Below, in pieces: positions 39,254 through 47,407 of a DNA stretch of 51,435 bases (positions are counted from its first letter, which is position 1; every line of letters starts with the position of its first letter). The position numbers were made by a program, and so were the translations under genes. Source of the stretch: Cryomorphaceae bacterium. GTDB lineage: Bacteria > Bacteroidota > Bacteroidia > Flavobacteriales > Crocinitomicaceae. Below the pieces are notes generated by a model that was not told the origin of the DNA, did not search any database, and saw nothing but the letters and a program-made list of their open reading frames with translations. The stretch spans positions 1 to 51,435 of the forward strand of contig JAJTDX010000023.1 of NCBI GenBank assembly GCA_021298235.1. Direction: 5' to 3'.

Positions 39254-40429
39254 TCATTGAACTAAAATTACAGCCAGTTCTAACGCTGATAGGTTTCTTA
39301 AAGCGACAGCAAGCGTCACATGCGAAAAATGATCCTCCTCCCAGGAAATCATTTCTTCATTACTATCACCATAACGTTTTCTCGGTTCGGTATTCAAAAT
39401 AGATAACTGAGTTTTCGTTGTCACGGGTAAGGCATTCGTAAATTCTTTCAATTCATCAGACAAGTTCTGGACTACGGATTTAGGCGTACCGTTTTCTGTG
39501 AAAAAATACGCATTAGTCAAGTTAATGTCCTTACCCATGTCTCTGAGCAGATCAAACTCCTGATTATTTTCACCACCGTTGGCCTGAATATGTGCAAGAA
39601 GTCCTCGACGGATTTCCCGAATCTTTTGGAGCAAGACTTCCCTTTTTTCGCTAGGCATGGTTGAACTTAACGATGTGTCAGAAGTGAAAGCAGCGAGTTC
39701 CATTAAAGAAATATCAGCCTGTATTTCAGTGTGATCCGTCCATTTACTGCTGCGAAGTTGTGTAAGTGCAAACAAGAGTCCTATGGCCACCAAGATCAAT
39801 ACTGAAGAAATGATTGTATTCATTTTCGTTTCTTTTTTTCTAATTCCGCTAAAAAAGAAAAGTGGCAAAAAGACAAAGAAAAGCAAGCCGAGTGAAGAAA
39901 GCCATATTACATTAGCACCAGGCCAATGCATGATTTTGAAGAGTGTTGCAAGCGAGATGACGATGCCAAAAACTGTGGCAACTGCGAGTATTATTTTCTC
40001 CCGAACAGAACTGGTTTCCTTAGTCTTAAAAATAAAGAGAATTGGAAGGAAAATAAAACATAAGGTTGCTATTGACAGTAGGATTATTGCTGATGCACCT
40101 GGCCAGTGCATAATCTTAAAGAATGCTCCGGCAATAAATGTAAACGCGGTGATTCCGGCACTGATAATCATTGTTCTTTTCATGGCATAATAATTTTTAA
40201 ATCGGATTAATAACTCTGTTTCTTCTTGAATCTCTGAAAGTTCATTCTTATAAAACCGCGTCAATACGCGCTCATAATGACTCCTGAAATGATCGGTGTC
40301 ATCTAGCTCCTCTTCCAACACACAACAAATGTGATCCAACAGACTGAGACGAAGCTCTTCAATCCTGATCCCTTTTTGTTCGAGGTCCTCAAGGATGTAC
40401 TGCACCTGTTCTTCTCGAAGAACGATCAT
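39254..40429 (-). CDS. PadR-linked membrane protein with duplicated GldL-type motif
   Basis: The ATG at 40429 comes one base after the padR stop; a TTG 9 nt upstream is the alternative. The N-terminal helical part (about 1-75, YILEDLEQKGIRIEELRLSL) resembles the HAAS-type domain often paired with PadR. Next are two copies, exactly 60 residues apart, of a membrane hairpin beginning FKIMHWPGA (104-112 and 164-172), like the motif of the gliding/type IX secretion protein GldL. A further helix leads to a soluble domain of about 175 residues. 391 residues. Probably a membrane target or sensor linked to padR; no activity can be assigned. Confidence 0.72.
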   Translation of the reverse strand: MIVLREEQVQYILEDLEQKGIRIEELRLSLLDHICCVLEEELDDTDHFRSHYERVLTRFYKNELSEIQEETELLIRFKNYYAMKRTMIISAGITAFTFIAGAFFKIMHWPGASAIILLSIATLCFIFLPILFIFKTKETSSVREKIILAVATVFGIVISLATLFKIMHWPGANVIWLSSLGLLFFVFLPLFFFSGIRKKETKMNTIISSVLILVAIGLLFALTQLRSSKWTDHTEIQADISLMELAAFTSDTSLSSTMPSEKREVLLQKIREIRRGLLAHIQANGGENNQEFDLLRDMGKDINLTNAYFFTENGTPKSVVQNLSDELKEFTNALPVTTKTQLSILNTEPRKRYGDSNEEMISWEEDHFSHVTLAVALRNLSALELAVILVQ

Positions 40430-40430
40430 G

Positions 40431-40769
40431 CTATCCAAGATTTGGTTTTAAGTCCAAAAGTATTGTCATCGTGGTGATGAAGTCTGTGAACTCATTTACC
40501 TTTTCAGAAGCGATCCTGCGGCCGTCCGATGTGATCGAATAGTATTTTCTGAGACGGTTTCCTACATTGACCACCTCAGTGGTAAGAATCCCCTGTGCCT
40601 CGAGCGCATGCAATGTAGGATACAATGCACCTTCTGTCAGTTGAATCTTACCTCCGGTCATCTCCTTCACCTTTTGTGTGAGTTCGTAACCGTACATCCG
40701 TTCATTCTCCGAGAGCAACTTTAGGATGATCGTTTTCAACGTGCCCTTGATCAGTTCTGATGAATACAT
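40431..40769 (-). CDS. PadR-family transcriptional regulator
   Basis: Winged-helix repressor of 112 residues. The family pattern is clear: LIKGTLKTIILKLLSENERM, YGYELTQKVKEMTGG, TEGALYPTLHALEAQGIL and RLRKYYSITSDGRRIASEK. The C-terminal dimerisation helix is short, as in subfamily PadR-s2. It is co-transcribed with the membrane protein at 39254, and a 10-bp inverted repeat overlaps its promoter, which points to autorepression. Ligand unknown. Confidence 0.93.
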   Translation of the reverse strand: MYSSELIKGTLKTIILKLLSENERMYGYELTQKVKEMTGGKIQLTEGALYPTLHALEAQGILTTEVVNVGNRLRKYYSITSDGRRIASEKVNEFTDFITTMTILLDLKPNLG

Positions 40770-40793
40770 AATGGAAAGTTTATACTAAAGTAA

Positions 40794-40801
40794 CAAATAT
40801 A
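40794..40801 (-). promoter_or_regulatory. putative padR promoter (-7 box)
   Basis: Minus-strand TATATTTG matches TAnnTTTG. Predicted start about 40790, leader about 21 nt. No proper TTG at -33; the inverted repeat occupies that side. Confidence 0.5.
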
Positions 40802-40821
40802 CATAAGATTATTATGTATAT
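40797..40821. promoter_or_regulatory. candidate PadR operator, 10-bp perfect inverted repeat
   Basis: The arm ATATACATAA and its exact complement are separated by 5 nt (GATTA). The repeat overlaps the -7 box of padR. It contains ACAT and ATGT half-sites as in PadR-family operators, though spacing and orientation differ from the classic ATGT-N8-ACAT. Confidence 0.6.
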
Positions 40822-40965
40822 GCTAAAAATATTTGTCAACATATCTAGAAGAGAATAGTAATTCATTTCTTGAAAAGTGCCCATTTTCGGGATAAGTTAG
40901 CTTGAATAAATCATTACATCTTCAATGATTCTAGTAACAACATGGCCTTCTTTCATTTCTTTGGA

Positions 40966-40973
40966 TAATTTTG
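40966..40973 (+). promoter_or_regulatory. putative promoter of the 40979 barrel gene (-7 box)
   Basis: TAATTTTG matches TAnnTTTG, only 6 nt before the ATG at 40979, implying a nearly leaderless mRNA. No clear -33 TTG. It also makes the upstream in-frame start at 40925 unlikely. Confidence 0.35.
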
Positions 40974-40978
40974 TATTC

Positions 40979-42235
40979 ATGCGAAAACTATTGTTCCTGC
41001 TACCCTTGATTTTTTTCGGCTATTCATTCGGTCAAAGCACTCAAGAACCTAAATCGGATTCAATTTCTCCAAAAATCTTCACCATATGTGATTTCTGTGA
41101 TCAGGATTACTTCAAAAATGAGATTGCTCATTTGCTTTTTGTACGAGACCAACGTTTGGCTGATTTCACGGTCTTATTCCGATATATTCGCACAGGCAGT
41201 GGAGGCAATGAATATACGCTTGAATTTGCCGGCCGAGGACCCTACGAGGGAATAAACGTTCTGGAGAAATTTAATTCCACTCCGAACATGTCCGCTGGAG
41301 ATATCCGTGAAGGATTGCTAACGGCACTGAACAGAGGTAGTTTACATTTTCTCATCAAAAGTCCACTAGCCTCTCAAATCGATTATAAAATCATCGGAAA
41401 ATCAAATGAGCAAGCTTCAGACTCTGTCAAGGATAAATGGGATTTATGGATATTCAATGTAAATACGAATTTGTTCGGAAACGGTCAAGAATACACCAAT
41501 AGTTTCAATCTTGGTGCTTCTTTTTCCGCAAACAGAACTTCCGAAAAGAATTTATTCGAAACAGGCTTCTGGTACAACAAGAACAGTTCGGTCTTTAAAA
41601 TCGAAGGGCAGGAGCCTATTAGATACACGATACTTGAATACGGGGTCTATAGTATGGATGCCGTCTCCTTGGGAAAACATTGGGCCATTGGTTACAATAC
41701 CGGTTTATATGCTGCCACTGTCTCTAACTTAAAATCCAACCTAATTGTAGCACCAACACTTGAATACAATATTTTCCCTTATTCCGAGGCTACTACAAGA
41801 CAATTTCGATTCAATTATCAGGTAGGATTCCGTCAATCAAATTATGTAAGTCCGAGCTATCGAAATCACTTATCTGATCTTTTTCTGTCGCAATTCTTTA
41901 ACATTAGATACCGACTCGTTAAAAACTGGGGTAACATCGGTATGGGTGTTGGCTTACTTCATTTATACGACACGGAACACTTTTACAATCTCAACTTTTC
42001 TCCTATGATTTCTTGGAATATCCTCAAAGGTCTCAACTTGAACCTACAGGGGAGTTATTCTATCGTTCGCGATCAGTATTTCCTGAAACTTGAGGACGCT
42101 ACATCTACCGAAGTCATAACTGGACAAACACAGTTAAAATCCGCTTACAACTTTTTCATTGTTATGGGCATTAACTATTCCTTCGGTTCGATGTACAACA
42201 ATGTAGTGAATGTCCGTTTCCAAGGGATATATTGA
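40979..42235 (+). CDS. unrecognised secreted protein, probable outer-membrane beta-barrel
   Basis: Signal peptide MRKLLFLLPLIFFGYSFGQ. A conserved-looking first domain (CDFCDQDYFKNEIAHLLFVR, then TVLFRYIRTGSGGNEYTLEF) resembles a small N-terminal fold. From about residue 140 the chain alternates aromatic and polar residues in barrel fashion: NLFGNGQEYTNSFNLGASFS, FRFNYQVGFRQSNYVSP, YNFFIVMGINYSFGS. 418 residues. No name can be given. Stands between padR (divergent) and the flavin reductase. Confidence 0.7.
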   Translation: MRKLLFLLPLIFFGYSFGQSTQEPKSDSISPKIFTICDFCDQDYFKNEIAHLLFVRDQRLADFTVLFRYIRTGSGGNEYTLEFAGRGPYEGINVLEKFNSTPNMSAGDIREGLLTALNRGSLHFLIKSPLASQIDYKIIGKSNEQASDSVKDKWDLWIFNVNTNLFGNGQEYTNSFNLGASFSANRTSEKNLFETGFWYNKNSSVFKIEGQEPIRYTILEYGVYSMDAVSLGKHWAIGYNTGLYAATVSNLKSNLIVAPTLEYNIFPYSEATTRQFRFNYQVGFRQSNYVSPSYRNHLSDLFLSQFFNIRYRLVKNWGNIGMGVGLLHLYDTEHFYNLNFSPMISWNILKGLNLNLQGSYSIVRDQYFLKLEDATSTEVITGQTQLKSAYNFFIVMGINYSFGSMYNNVVNVRFQGIY

Positions 42236-42283
42236 TTTTAGATCCAAACCTTTCATTGCCGTACTTGTTCTTATAGAAAACTC

Positions 42284-42907
42284 ATGGCTTTACGACGCAT
42301 AGATCGCCCGGAAATAGAGAAAATGGAACGTGTTCCGCGGCTTAATTTGATCAATAGTTGCACCGGCTATAAATCGGCCAATCTCATTGCAACGATTTCC
42401 AACGAAGGACGTACAAATGTAGCGGTGTTCTCGAGTATCACACATCTGGGAAGTGATCCGGCCTTGATCAGTTTCACACTTCGACCGACAACCGTGCCCC
42501 GACACACGTACAAGAACATCAAAGAATATGGGTATTTTTCTGTCAATCATATTACAGCGGAACAGATTGCGGATGCTCACCACACTTCTGCCGCCTATCC
42601 TGAAGAGATCAGTGAATTCGACCAAACAAAGCTAGAACCCATTTATCATAATGATTGTCCTGTGCCTTTTGTGAAAGGAAGTCCCGTAAAGTTGTTGTGC
42701 AAGTACATGAACGAATACCTGATTCAGGAAAACGGATGCCTACTCGTCGTAGCGTCTATTGAAGCGATTTTTTATGAAGAGCAACTACTCACTTCCGACC
42801 ACTGGCTTCAACTTGATAAAGGAAAGGTTGTTGCGATCAACGGCTTGGATGGATATGCCTTGCCAGAATTGTTGGAACGGTTTGCGTTTGCGAGACCTGT
42901 GACATAG
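42284..42907 (+). CDS. flavin reductase-like FMN-binding split-barrel protein
   Basis: A 207-residue member of the flavoredoxin/flavin reductase-like family. Visible are NLINSCTGYKSANLIATISN, TNVAVFSSITHLGSDPALIS, the FTLRPTTVPRHTYKNIKEYG segment (FMN phosphate contacts), FSVNHITAEQIADAHHTSA and, later, VKLLCKYMNEYLIQENGCLL. Such proteins reduce flavins or are unknown oxidoreductases. No partner monooxygenase is adjacent. Confidence 0.85.
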   Translation: MALRRIDRPEIEKMERVPRLNLINSCTGYKSANLIATISNEGRTNVAVFSSITHLGSDPALISFTLRPTTVPRHTYKNIKEYGYFSVNHITAEQIADAHHTSAAYPEEISEFDQTKLEPIYHNDCPVPFVKGSPVKLLCKYMNEYLIQENGCLLVVASIEAIFYEEQLLTSDHWLQLDKGKVVAINGLDGYALPELLERFAFARPVT

Positions 42908-42958
42908 TCACGAAGTGAAAACGACGAGTTTCAATACACATTTCTTAATTCAGATTTC

Positions 42959-43405
42959 CTAACTGTTCAATGCAAAATTATTGTTTCCATACAATGTATC
43001 TGTGCATTCAATATTTATTGACTGACCCGGCTGCGCAATATATTGAACTATATTAGTCACTGATAAATCCTCATTTTCAATCATCTTTATCAATATTTCA
43101 GTGCACTCAAATGAAATTTGTAATTGATTCAACTGTTGTCTAAGTTTTTCAATGTTCTCACCTAACTTATCTAAATCAGTAAAGTCAATGTCATCCATTC
43201 GTACGTTTAACGTAAAAGTATCGGCAATAACCACTATAGAATCATCACCATGAACCGTGAACAAAGACGGAGCATTTTGATAACTCTCGTACATTTTATC
43301 GAAATCAAGAAGGATTTGATTGAAATTTTGAATTGGTTTGAACTCACTGGTTCTCATTTGGTATACTCCCCCCTCCTCCAGTCCATTAAAAAGAATTTTA
43401 CTCAT
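42959..43405 (-). CDS. orphan protein A1, paralogue of A2
   Basis: No family recognised. 148 residues, soluble, with no signal peptide. It shares with A2 the N-terminal pattern G-[LM]-[ED]-[ED] near residue 8-11, FKP-[IV]-x-N-[FY]-x-x-IL, and C-terminal PGQ-[ST]-I-x-I-x-x-T-D with a YGN-containing end. AT-rich compared with flanking genes. It could be an immunity protein, a stress protein or a phage remnant; nothing distinguishes these. The 115-bp gap to A2 holds no gene. Confidence 0.7.
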   Translation of the reverse strand: MSKILFNGLEEGGVYQMRTSEFKPIQNFNQILLDFDKMYESYQNAPSLFTVHGDDSIVVIADTFTLNVRMDDIDFTDLDKLGENIEKLRQQLNQLQISFECTEILIKMIENEDLSVTNIVQYIAQPGQSINIECTDTLYGNNNFALNS

Positions 43406-43520
43406 TTTAATTAATTTAATTATTTATAATGTTCAGCAATCCAAACAAATGGTAATGTTCTGAATTTTTCAATATAGAGTGGAATGTTTTCCCGAAACGA
43501 ATTTTGCTTGTTTAGGCGTT

Positions 43521-43949
43521 TCAAGTATTCATTTCATATTCAGTATTACCATATTCTAGATCAGTTATCTGAATGGTAATGGTTTGTCCTGGCAAAGCTA
43601 AAAACTCTATAAAATCAGCGGCATATAACTCTTCCACGTGTTTCGTCATAAATTCAATTGCAGTTTCCGAATTTCCATTTGACTTCATGAAGTTTGTCAT
43701 GCCTTCTAGATCTGCCTCATCCATAAAAGTGTGCGACATAATAGATTCATTAACAACAAGAATAATCCCATCGTTCGATTCATGAGCTAGCCAGAATAAT
43801 TTATCCCCTTGTGGTTTATCAGGAAATGGTTCATAACATGATTCAAATTCATTCAAAATTTCTTGATAATTGTTAACAGGCTTGAATATACTGGAACGAG
43901 TTGTTGTTACAGATGCGTCATCCATTCCTGAGTAAATAAAAGTTTCCAT
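43521..43949 (-). CDS. orphan protein A2, paralogue of A1
   Basis: 142 residues, no signal or membrane segment, no family recognised. The FKPVNNYQEILNEFE segment and the C-terminal PGQTITIQITDLEYGN align with A1. Same strand and spacing as A1, consistent with tandem duplication of a low-GC gene. The middle is rich in Glu, Asp and Asn. It lacks any nuclease or toxin signature I know. Confidence 0.7.
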   Translation of the reverse strand: METFIYSGMDDASVTTTRSSIFKPVNNYQEILNEFESCYEPFPDKPQGDKLFWLAHESNDGIILVVNESIMSHTFMDEADLEGMTNFMKSNGNSETAIEFMTKHVEELYAADFIEFLALPGQTITIQITDLEYGNTEYEMNT

Positions 43950-44041
43950 GTGTTTGTGTTTTAAGGGTTATGGTTAAAATTAAAAACAATTATGTTGATC
44001 AAAGATTTTGACATTAAAAAATATATTTGAGGCAATTCACA

Positions 44042-44218
44042 TCACCCCAATCCCTTTAACTCCAAAATGGATAGATGCATCAACAATAAGTAAGTATTAT
44101 CCTTAATACGTCCTTCCAAAAAAGTTAATGCAAATATTCCCATTGACTTGGTTAGTAAAATAGCGTCCGCACCTTGATAATCCGGACGATAATTAAAAAC
44201 GAACAGTGCCAATTTGCA
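44042..44218 (-). pseudogene. gene fragment without start codon
   Basis: On the minus strand an open frame of 58 codons reads CKLALFVFNYRPDYQGADAI and later LTFLEGRIKDNTYLLLMHLS before TGA at 44042. It has no ATG until residue 27 and begins next to the orphan B stop in another frame. The composition is protein-like, so it may be the 3' remnant of a lost gene. No family recognised. Confidence 0.4.
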
Positions 44219-44222
44219 AATG

Positions 44223-44570
44223 TTAATATTTCATTTCTTGATTCAATTCGGGACAATACAAAAGATCAGGTATATCAATACGTAACTTACATATCGGAAG
44301 TTTGAGTGATTTATATTCTACAAAACGATGCGGAGGTTCAATAATTTCAGCTTCGATCATGGAATCCATAATTCCAATAAGTTTCTTGAAGTTGTAAACC
44401 GCAATCTCTCCTCTTTCAAGTCTTTCATCCAACATAAAAGAGACCATCCCATATGGCATGCCACTTTCCCAAAGGTCAACTCTTAAATTACCATTTTCAT
44501 AGAGCATTAAATTCGTAATTACATATAAACGTTCCTTTTCTACAGGACTGTAATGATAAAAAATAGCCAT
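44223..44570 (-). CDS. orphan protein B
   Basis: A 115-residue soluble protein starting MAIFYHYSPVEKERLYVITN and ending KLRIDIPDLLYCPELNQEMK-Y. No family recognised. The start is supported by a partial copy of the same beginning and end in the debris at 44606-44680. AT-rich like A1 and A2. No signal peptide or membrane segment. Confidence 0.65.
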   Translation of the reverse strand: MAIFYHYSPVEKERLYVITNLMLYENGNLRVDLWESGMPYGMVSFMLDERLERGEIAVYNFKKLIGIMDSMIEAEIIEPPHRFVEYKSLKLPICKLRIDIPDLLYCPELNQEMKY

Positions 44571-44605
44571 GTCAATCGTTCAATTAGAGTTACGGTAGTT
44601 TTAAA

Positions 44606-44680
44606 TTACAAAAGATCAGGAATACTCAGTTTAAGGCTTAAATAGAACTGTGATGTCAAATAAAACCATTTAATAGCCAT
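44606..44680 (-). pseudogene. collapsed copy of orphan B
   Basis: The 24-codon frame MAIKWFYLTSQFYLSLKLSI (then PDLL, stop) opens like orphan B (MAIFYHYS) and ends like its C-terminal part (KLRIDIPDLLY). The DNA stretch around ACAAAAGATCAGG is shared by 44259-44271 and 44608-44620. It looks like a duplicate of B that has lost its middle. Confidence 0.45.
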
Positions 44681-44706
44681 TCTTAATCAGAGATTAAACC
44701 ATTTTT

Positions 44707-46860
44707 TTACCCCAACCCCACATTCCAGCTGTCATCCAATACGAGTTTTCCATCGCGTTTTTCGGAGGAACCAGGAATTTGAAAGCCTTTGATGATAGTG
44801 GTTTTTCCTTTTTGGATGAGGTCGAGCAGTTGGGCTTCGCTGAGTGTTTTGCCGAGGAGCTCAAACGGAATCTTGAAGCCGCATTCTTTGAAATTGGAGC
44901 ACCCCACGGCTGTTTTTCCTTTCATCAACTTTGCTGACTTGCATTTGGGACAATCTAAGGTTTCCAAGGCAGGTTTTTCTTTTGGTATCCGAGGTACACG
45001 TTCTTTTTTTGGAACTTCGGGAGCTGAAACAGGTTCCACCTGAATGCGTCTGTGGGTGTTGAAAATGACCTCATCCGTTAACTCACGTACCATCTGAAAC
45101 AACTCTTGTTTAAATACGTCCGGCTGGTATTCTCCTTTCTCGATCAAACGCAGTTTGCGTTCCCAGTTGCCTGTCAGCTCCGGGCTCTTCAACAACTCAT
45201 TCTGGATGGTATCGATAAGATCTATCCCCGTTTGCGTTGCTAGGATATTCTTCCGATTCTTTTCAATGTATCTTCTGCGGAAAAGCGTTTCGATAATATT
45301 CGCTCGCGTCGATGGTCGACCGATACCATTGTCTTTCATCAACTCACGCATCTCTTCGTCTTCCACTTGCTTCCCTGCGGTTTCCATCGCCCGAAGTAAA
45401 GTTGCCTCGGTATAGGGTTTTGGAGGAGATGTTTTTCCTTTGTGAATAAAAGGCTCATGCGGACCTTTTTCGCCTTCGGTGAAGGTAGGAAGCACCCGTT
45501 CTTCTTCAGTAATTCCTCCCCCTCGCTCCCCCTCTTGAGGGGGAAGTTGTCCTTGCTCTTTGTTCTTTGCTCCTTGTTCTTCATAGACAACCCGCCATCC
45601 CGGCTCCAGAATCTGCTTTCCGGTGGCTTTGAACTCGAGCTTGTCTACTTTACCAAGCACGGTCGTATTGGAAACCTTACACTCCGGATAGAACACCGCG
45701 ATAAACCGTTTGGCGATCAGGTCATAGATCTGGTTTTCGGAAGGCGTAATACCACTTGGTTGTACTCCCGTTGGTATGATTGCATGGTGATCCGTCACTT
45801 TTTTGTCATCGAATACAGTCTTGGATTTTGGAATCGGCTGCTGTAACAGCGGTTCTGTAAATCGCTTGTAATACTGCATGTTGCGCAGAATTCCTTCGAC
45901 TTTCGGGTAGATATCTTCGGACAGGTAGGTCGTATCAACGCGTGGATAAGTCACTATCTTTTTTTCATATAAGCTTTGGACATTCTTTAGCGTATCGTCG
46001 GCTGAAAAACCGAATTTCTTGTTGGCTTCCACTTGTAGGCCAGTCAAATCAAAGAGTCTCGGATTTCCTTCCTTTCCTTCTTTTTGTTCGAAGGATGTAA
46101 TTTCAAATTCATGCTGCTTGAGGTATTCCAATCCTTTCGTGGCCTTTTCCTCAGAGGTTAAACGATCGATCTGACAAAGGAATTCCGTGTCGCGGTAGGT
46201 AGTTTTCAATTCCCAATATTCCGCCGAAACAAATGCATTGATTTCTTTCTGTCTTTGAACGATCATCGCGAGCGTAGGCGTCTGCACTCTACCAATAGAA
46301 AGTGTTGCCTTGCCCTGACCAAATTTCTTCGTAAAGGCCCTTGTGGCATTGATCCCAAGTAACCAATCACCGATGGCACGGGCTGAACCGGCAGCGTAGA
46401 GATTATTGTATTGTTCAGCGCTTTTCAGCTTTTTAAATCCTTCCTTGATCGCTTCTTCTGTAAGTGAAGAGATCCAGAGTCTTCGTACCGGTTTGGAGCA
46501 TTTGGCCTTCAATAATACCCAACGTTGAATGAGCTCTCCCTCCTGCCCGGCATCCCCACAGTTAATTACTTCTGTGCATTTCTGCACCAGTCGTTCAATA
46601 CAGGAAAATTGCTTTTGGATGCCTGCATCATCTACCACCTTGATCCCAAAATTCTGCGGAATGATCGGTAGATCTTCGAGTTTCCAGTATTTCCAGGACT
46701 CTTTGTAATCGTGCGGTTCCTTCAGTGTGCATAAATGCCCAAACGTCCAACTCACCCAATAACCATTCCCTTCCCAGTAGCCGTCCTTTCTGGACTTAGC
46801 TCCCAGAATCTCAGCGATGTCTTTCGCTACGGAAGGTTTTTCGGCGATGCAGAGGATCAT
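44707..46860 (-). CDS. topB: DNA topoisomerase III with an in-frame repeat insertion
   Basis: Type IA topoisomerase that decatenates DNA, often together with RecQ. The Toprim domain starts MILCIAEKPSVAKDIAEILG and holds INCGDAGQEGELIQRW. The active-site Tyr305 is in KKIVTYPRVDTTYLSED, and SIGRVQTPTLAMIVQRQ is conserved. A C-terminal zinc-ribbon-like module (LDCPKCKSAKLMKGKTAVGC) lies near 645-680. Residues about 428-450 are encoded by a dispersed repeat (45514-45579) between conserved RVVYEE and PTFTEGEKGP-HEP. 717 residues. Overlaps folA by 4 nt. Confidence 0.93.
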   Translation of the reverse strand: MILCIAEKPSVAKDIAEILGAKSRKDGYWEGNGYWVSWTFGHLCTLKEPHDYKESWKYWKLEDLPIIPQNFGIKVVDDAGIQKQFSCIERLVQKCTEVINCGDAGQEGELIQRWVLLKAKCSKPVRRLWISSLTEEAIKEGFKKLKSAEQYNNLYAAGSARAIGDWLLGINATRAFTKKFGQGKATLSIGRVQTPTLAMIVQRQKEINAFVSAEYWELKTTYRDTEFLCQIDRLTSEEKATKGLEYLKQHEFEITSFEQKEGKEGNPRLFDLTGLQVEANKKFGFSADDTLKNVQSLYEKKIVTYPRVDTTYLSEDIYPKVEGILRNMQYYKRFTEPLLQQPIPKSKTVFDDKKVTDHHAIIPTGVQPSGITPSENQIYDLIAKRFIAVFYPECKVSNTTVLGKVDKLEFKATGKQILEPGWRVVYEEQGAKNKEQGQLPPQEGERGGGITEEERVLPTFTEGEKGPHEPFIHKGKTSPPKPYTEATLLRAMETAGKQVEDEEMRELMKDNGIGRPSTRANIIETLFRRRYIEKNRKNILATQTGIDLIDTIQNELLKSPELTGNWERKLRLIEKGEYQPDVFKQELFQMVRELTDEVIFNTHRRIQVEPVSAPEVPKKERVPRIPKEKPALETLDCPKCKSAKLMKGKTAVGCSNFKECGFKIPFELLGKTLSEAQLLDLIQKGKTTIIKGFQIPGSSEKRDGKLVLDDSWNVGLG
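45514..45579 (-). repeat. composite palindrome-heptad repeat inside topB, copy A
   Basis: On the minus strand four GARCAAR heptads (45552-45579) are followed by 8 nt and a perfect palindrome with 7-bp arms CCCCCTC/GAGGGGG around 2 nt (45528-45543), then a second G-rich tract. It adds about 22 residues (QGAKNKEQGQLPPQEGERGG core) to TopB without a stop or frameshift. The first heptad begins exactly at codon 428. Confidence 0.65.
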
Positions 46861-47360
46861 TTTTTAATGTAATGGCTTACCGTAAAAGACGCTTCATTCT
46901 TCTCATCCTTTTCATGATGAAAGAGCTCCGTCACCTTCCATTCACCTTCATTGAATTCCGGAAAAAAAGTGTCGGCGCCATAAACGGCATCTACATGCGT
47001 AATGTACATTTCATCCACACACCCTAGCTCCAGCGCCATGCGGTAGATCTCTCCTCCGCCGATGACAAAAAAGTCGCGCTTATCGTTCGCGTAATGCTTT
47101 AGACAAGCTTCCAATGAATGAAAAACAATTGCTCCATTGGCAGTAAAATCTGTGTTACGTGTCAGCACCACATTTTCCCTTCCCGGAAGTGGACGAAATC
47201 GTTCAGGAATCGAATCCCAATTCTTGCGTCCCATAACAACGATCTGACCAGACGTCGTTTCTTTGAAGAATTTCATGTCCGCAGGCAAGTGCCACATAAG
47301 ATCGTTGTTCTTTCCGATCCCGCGGTCTTCGTCCATTGCTACGATGAGTTTTATGGTCAT
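46857..47360 (-). CDS. folA: dihydrofolate reductase
   Basis: NADPH-dependent reduction of dihydrofolate to tetrahydrofolate. Starts MTIKLIVAMDEDRGIGKNND at 47360; an ATG 24 nt upstream is in frame but adds residues unlike the family. Substrate-site Asp is in HLPADMKFFKETTSG, the NADPH motif in GQIVVMGRKNWDSIPERF, and FVIGGGEIYRMALE follows. 167 residues. It works with thyA, which regenerates dihydrofolate, in the same cluster. Confidence 0.95.
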   Translation of the reverse strand: MTIKLIVAMDEDRGIGKNNDLMWHLPADMKFFKETTSGQIVVMGRKNWDSIPERFRPLPGRENVVLTRNTDFTANGAIVFHSLEACLKHYANDKRDFFVIGGGEIYRMALELGCVDEMYITHVDAVYGADTFFPEFNEGEWKVTELFHHEKDEKNEASFTVSHYIKK

Positions 47361-47407
47361 ACTAGTTTTACTATTATGCTTCAATGGGCATTTTTAAACC
47401 ATTTCTA

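Noticed and set aside
42959..44570. Toxin-antitoxin or antiphage system in the orphan island
   Set aside because: No nuclease, toxin, helicase or nucleotide-signalling motif is seen in A1, A2 or B. Only the setting is suggestive, so no such function is claimed.
45339..45590. Separate 83-codon minus-strand frame over the topB repeat
   Set aside because: It is an out-of-frame product of the Lys/Glu-rich heptads within topB.
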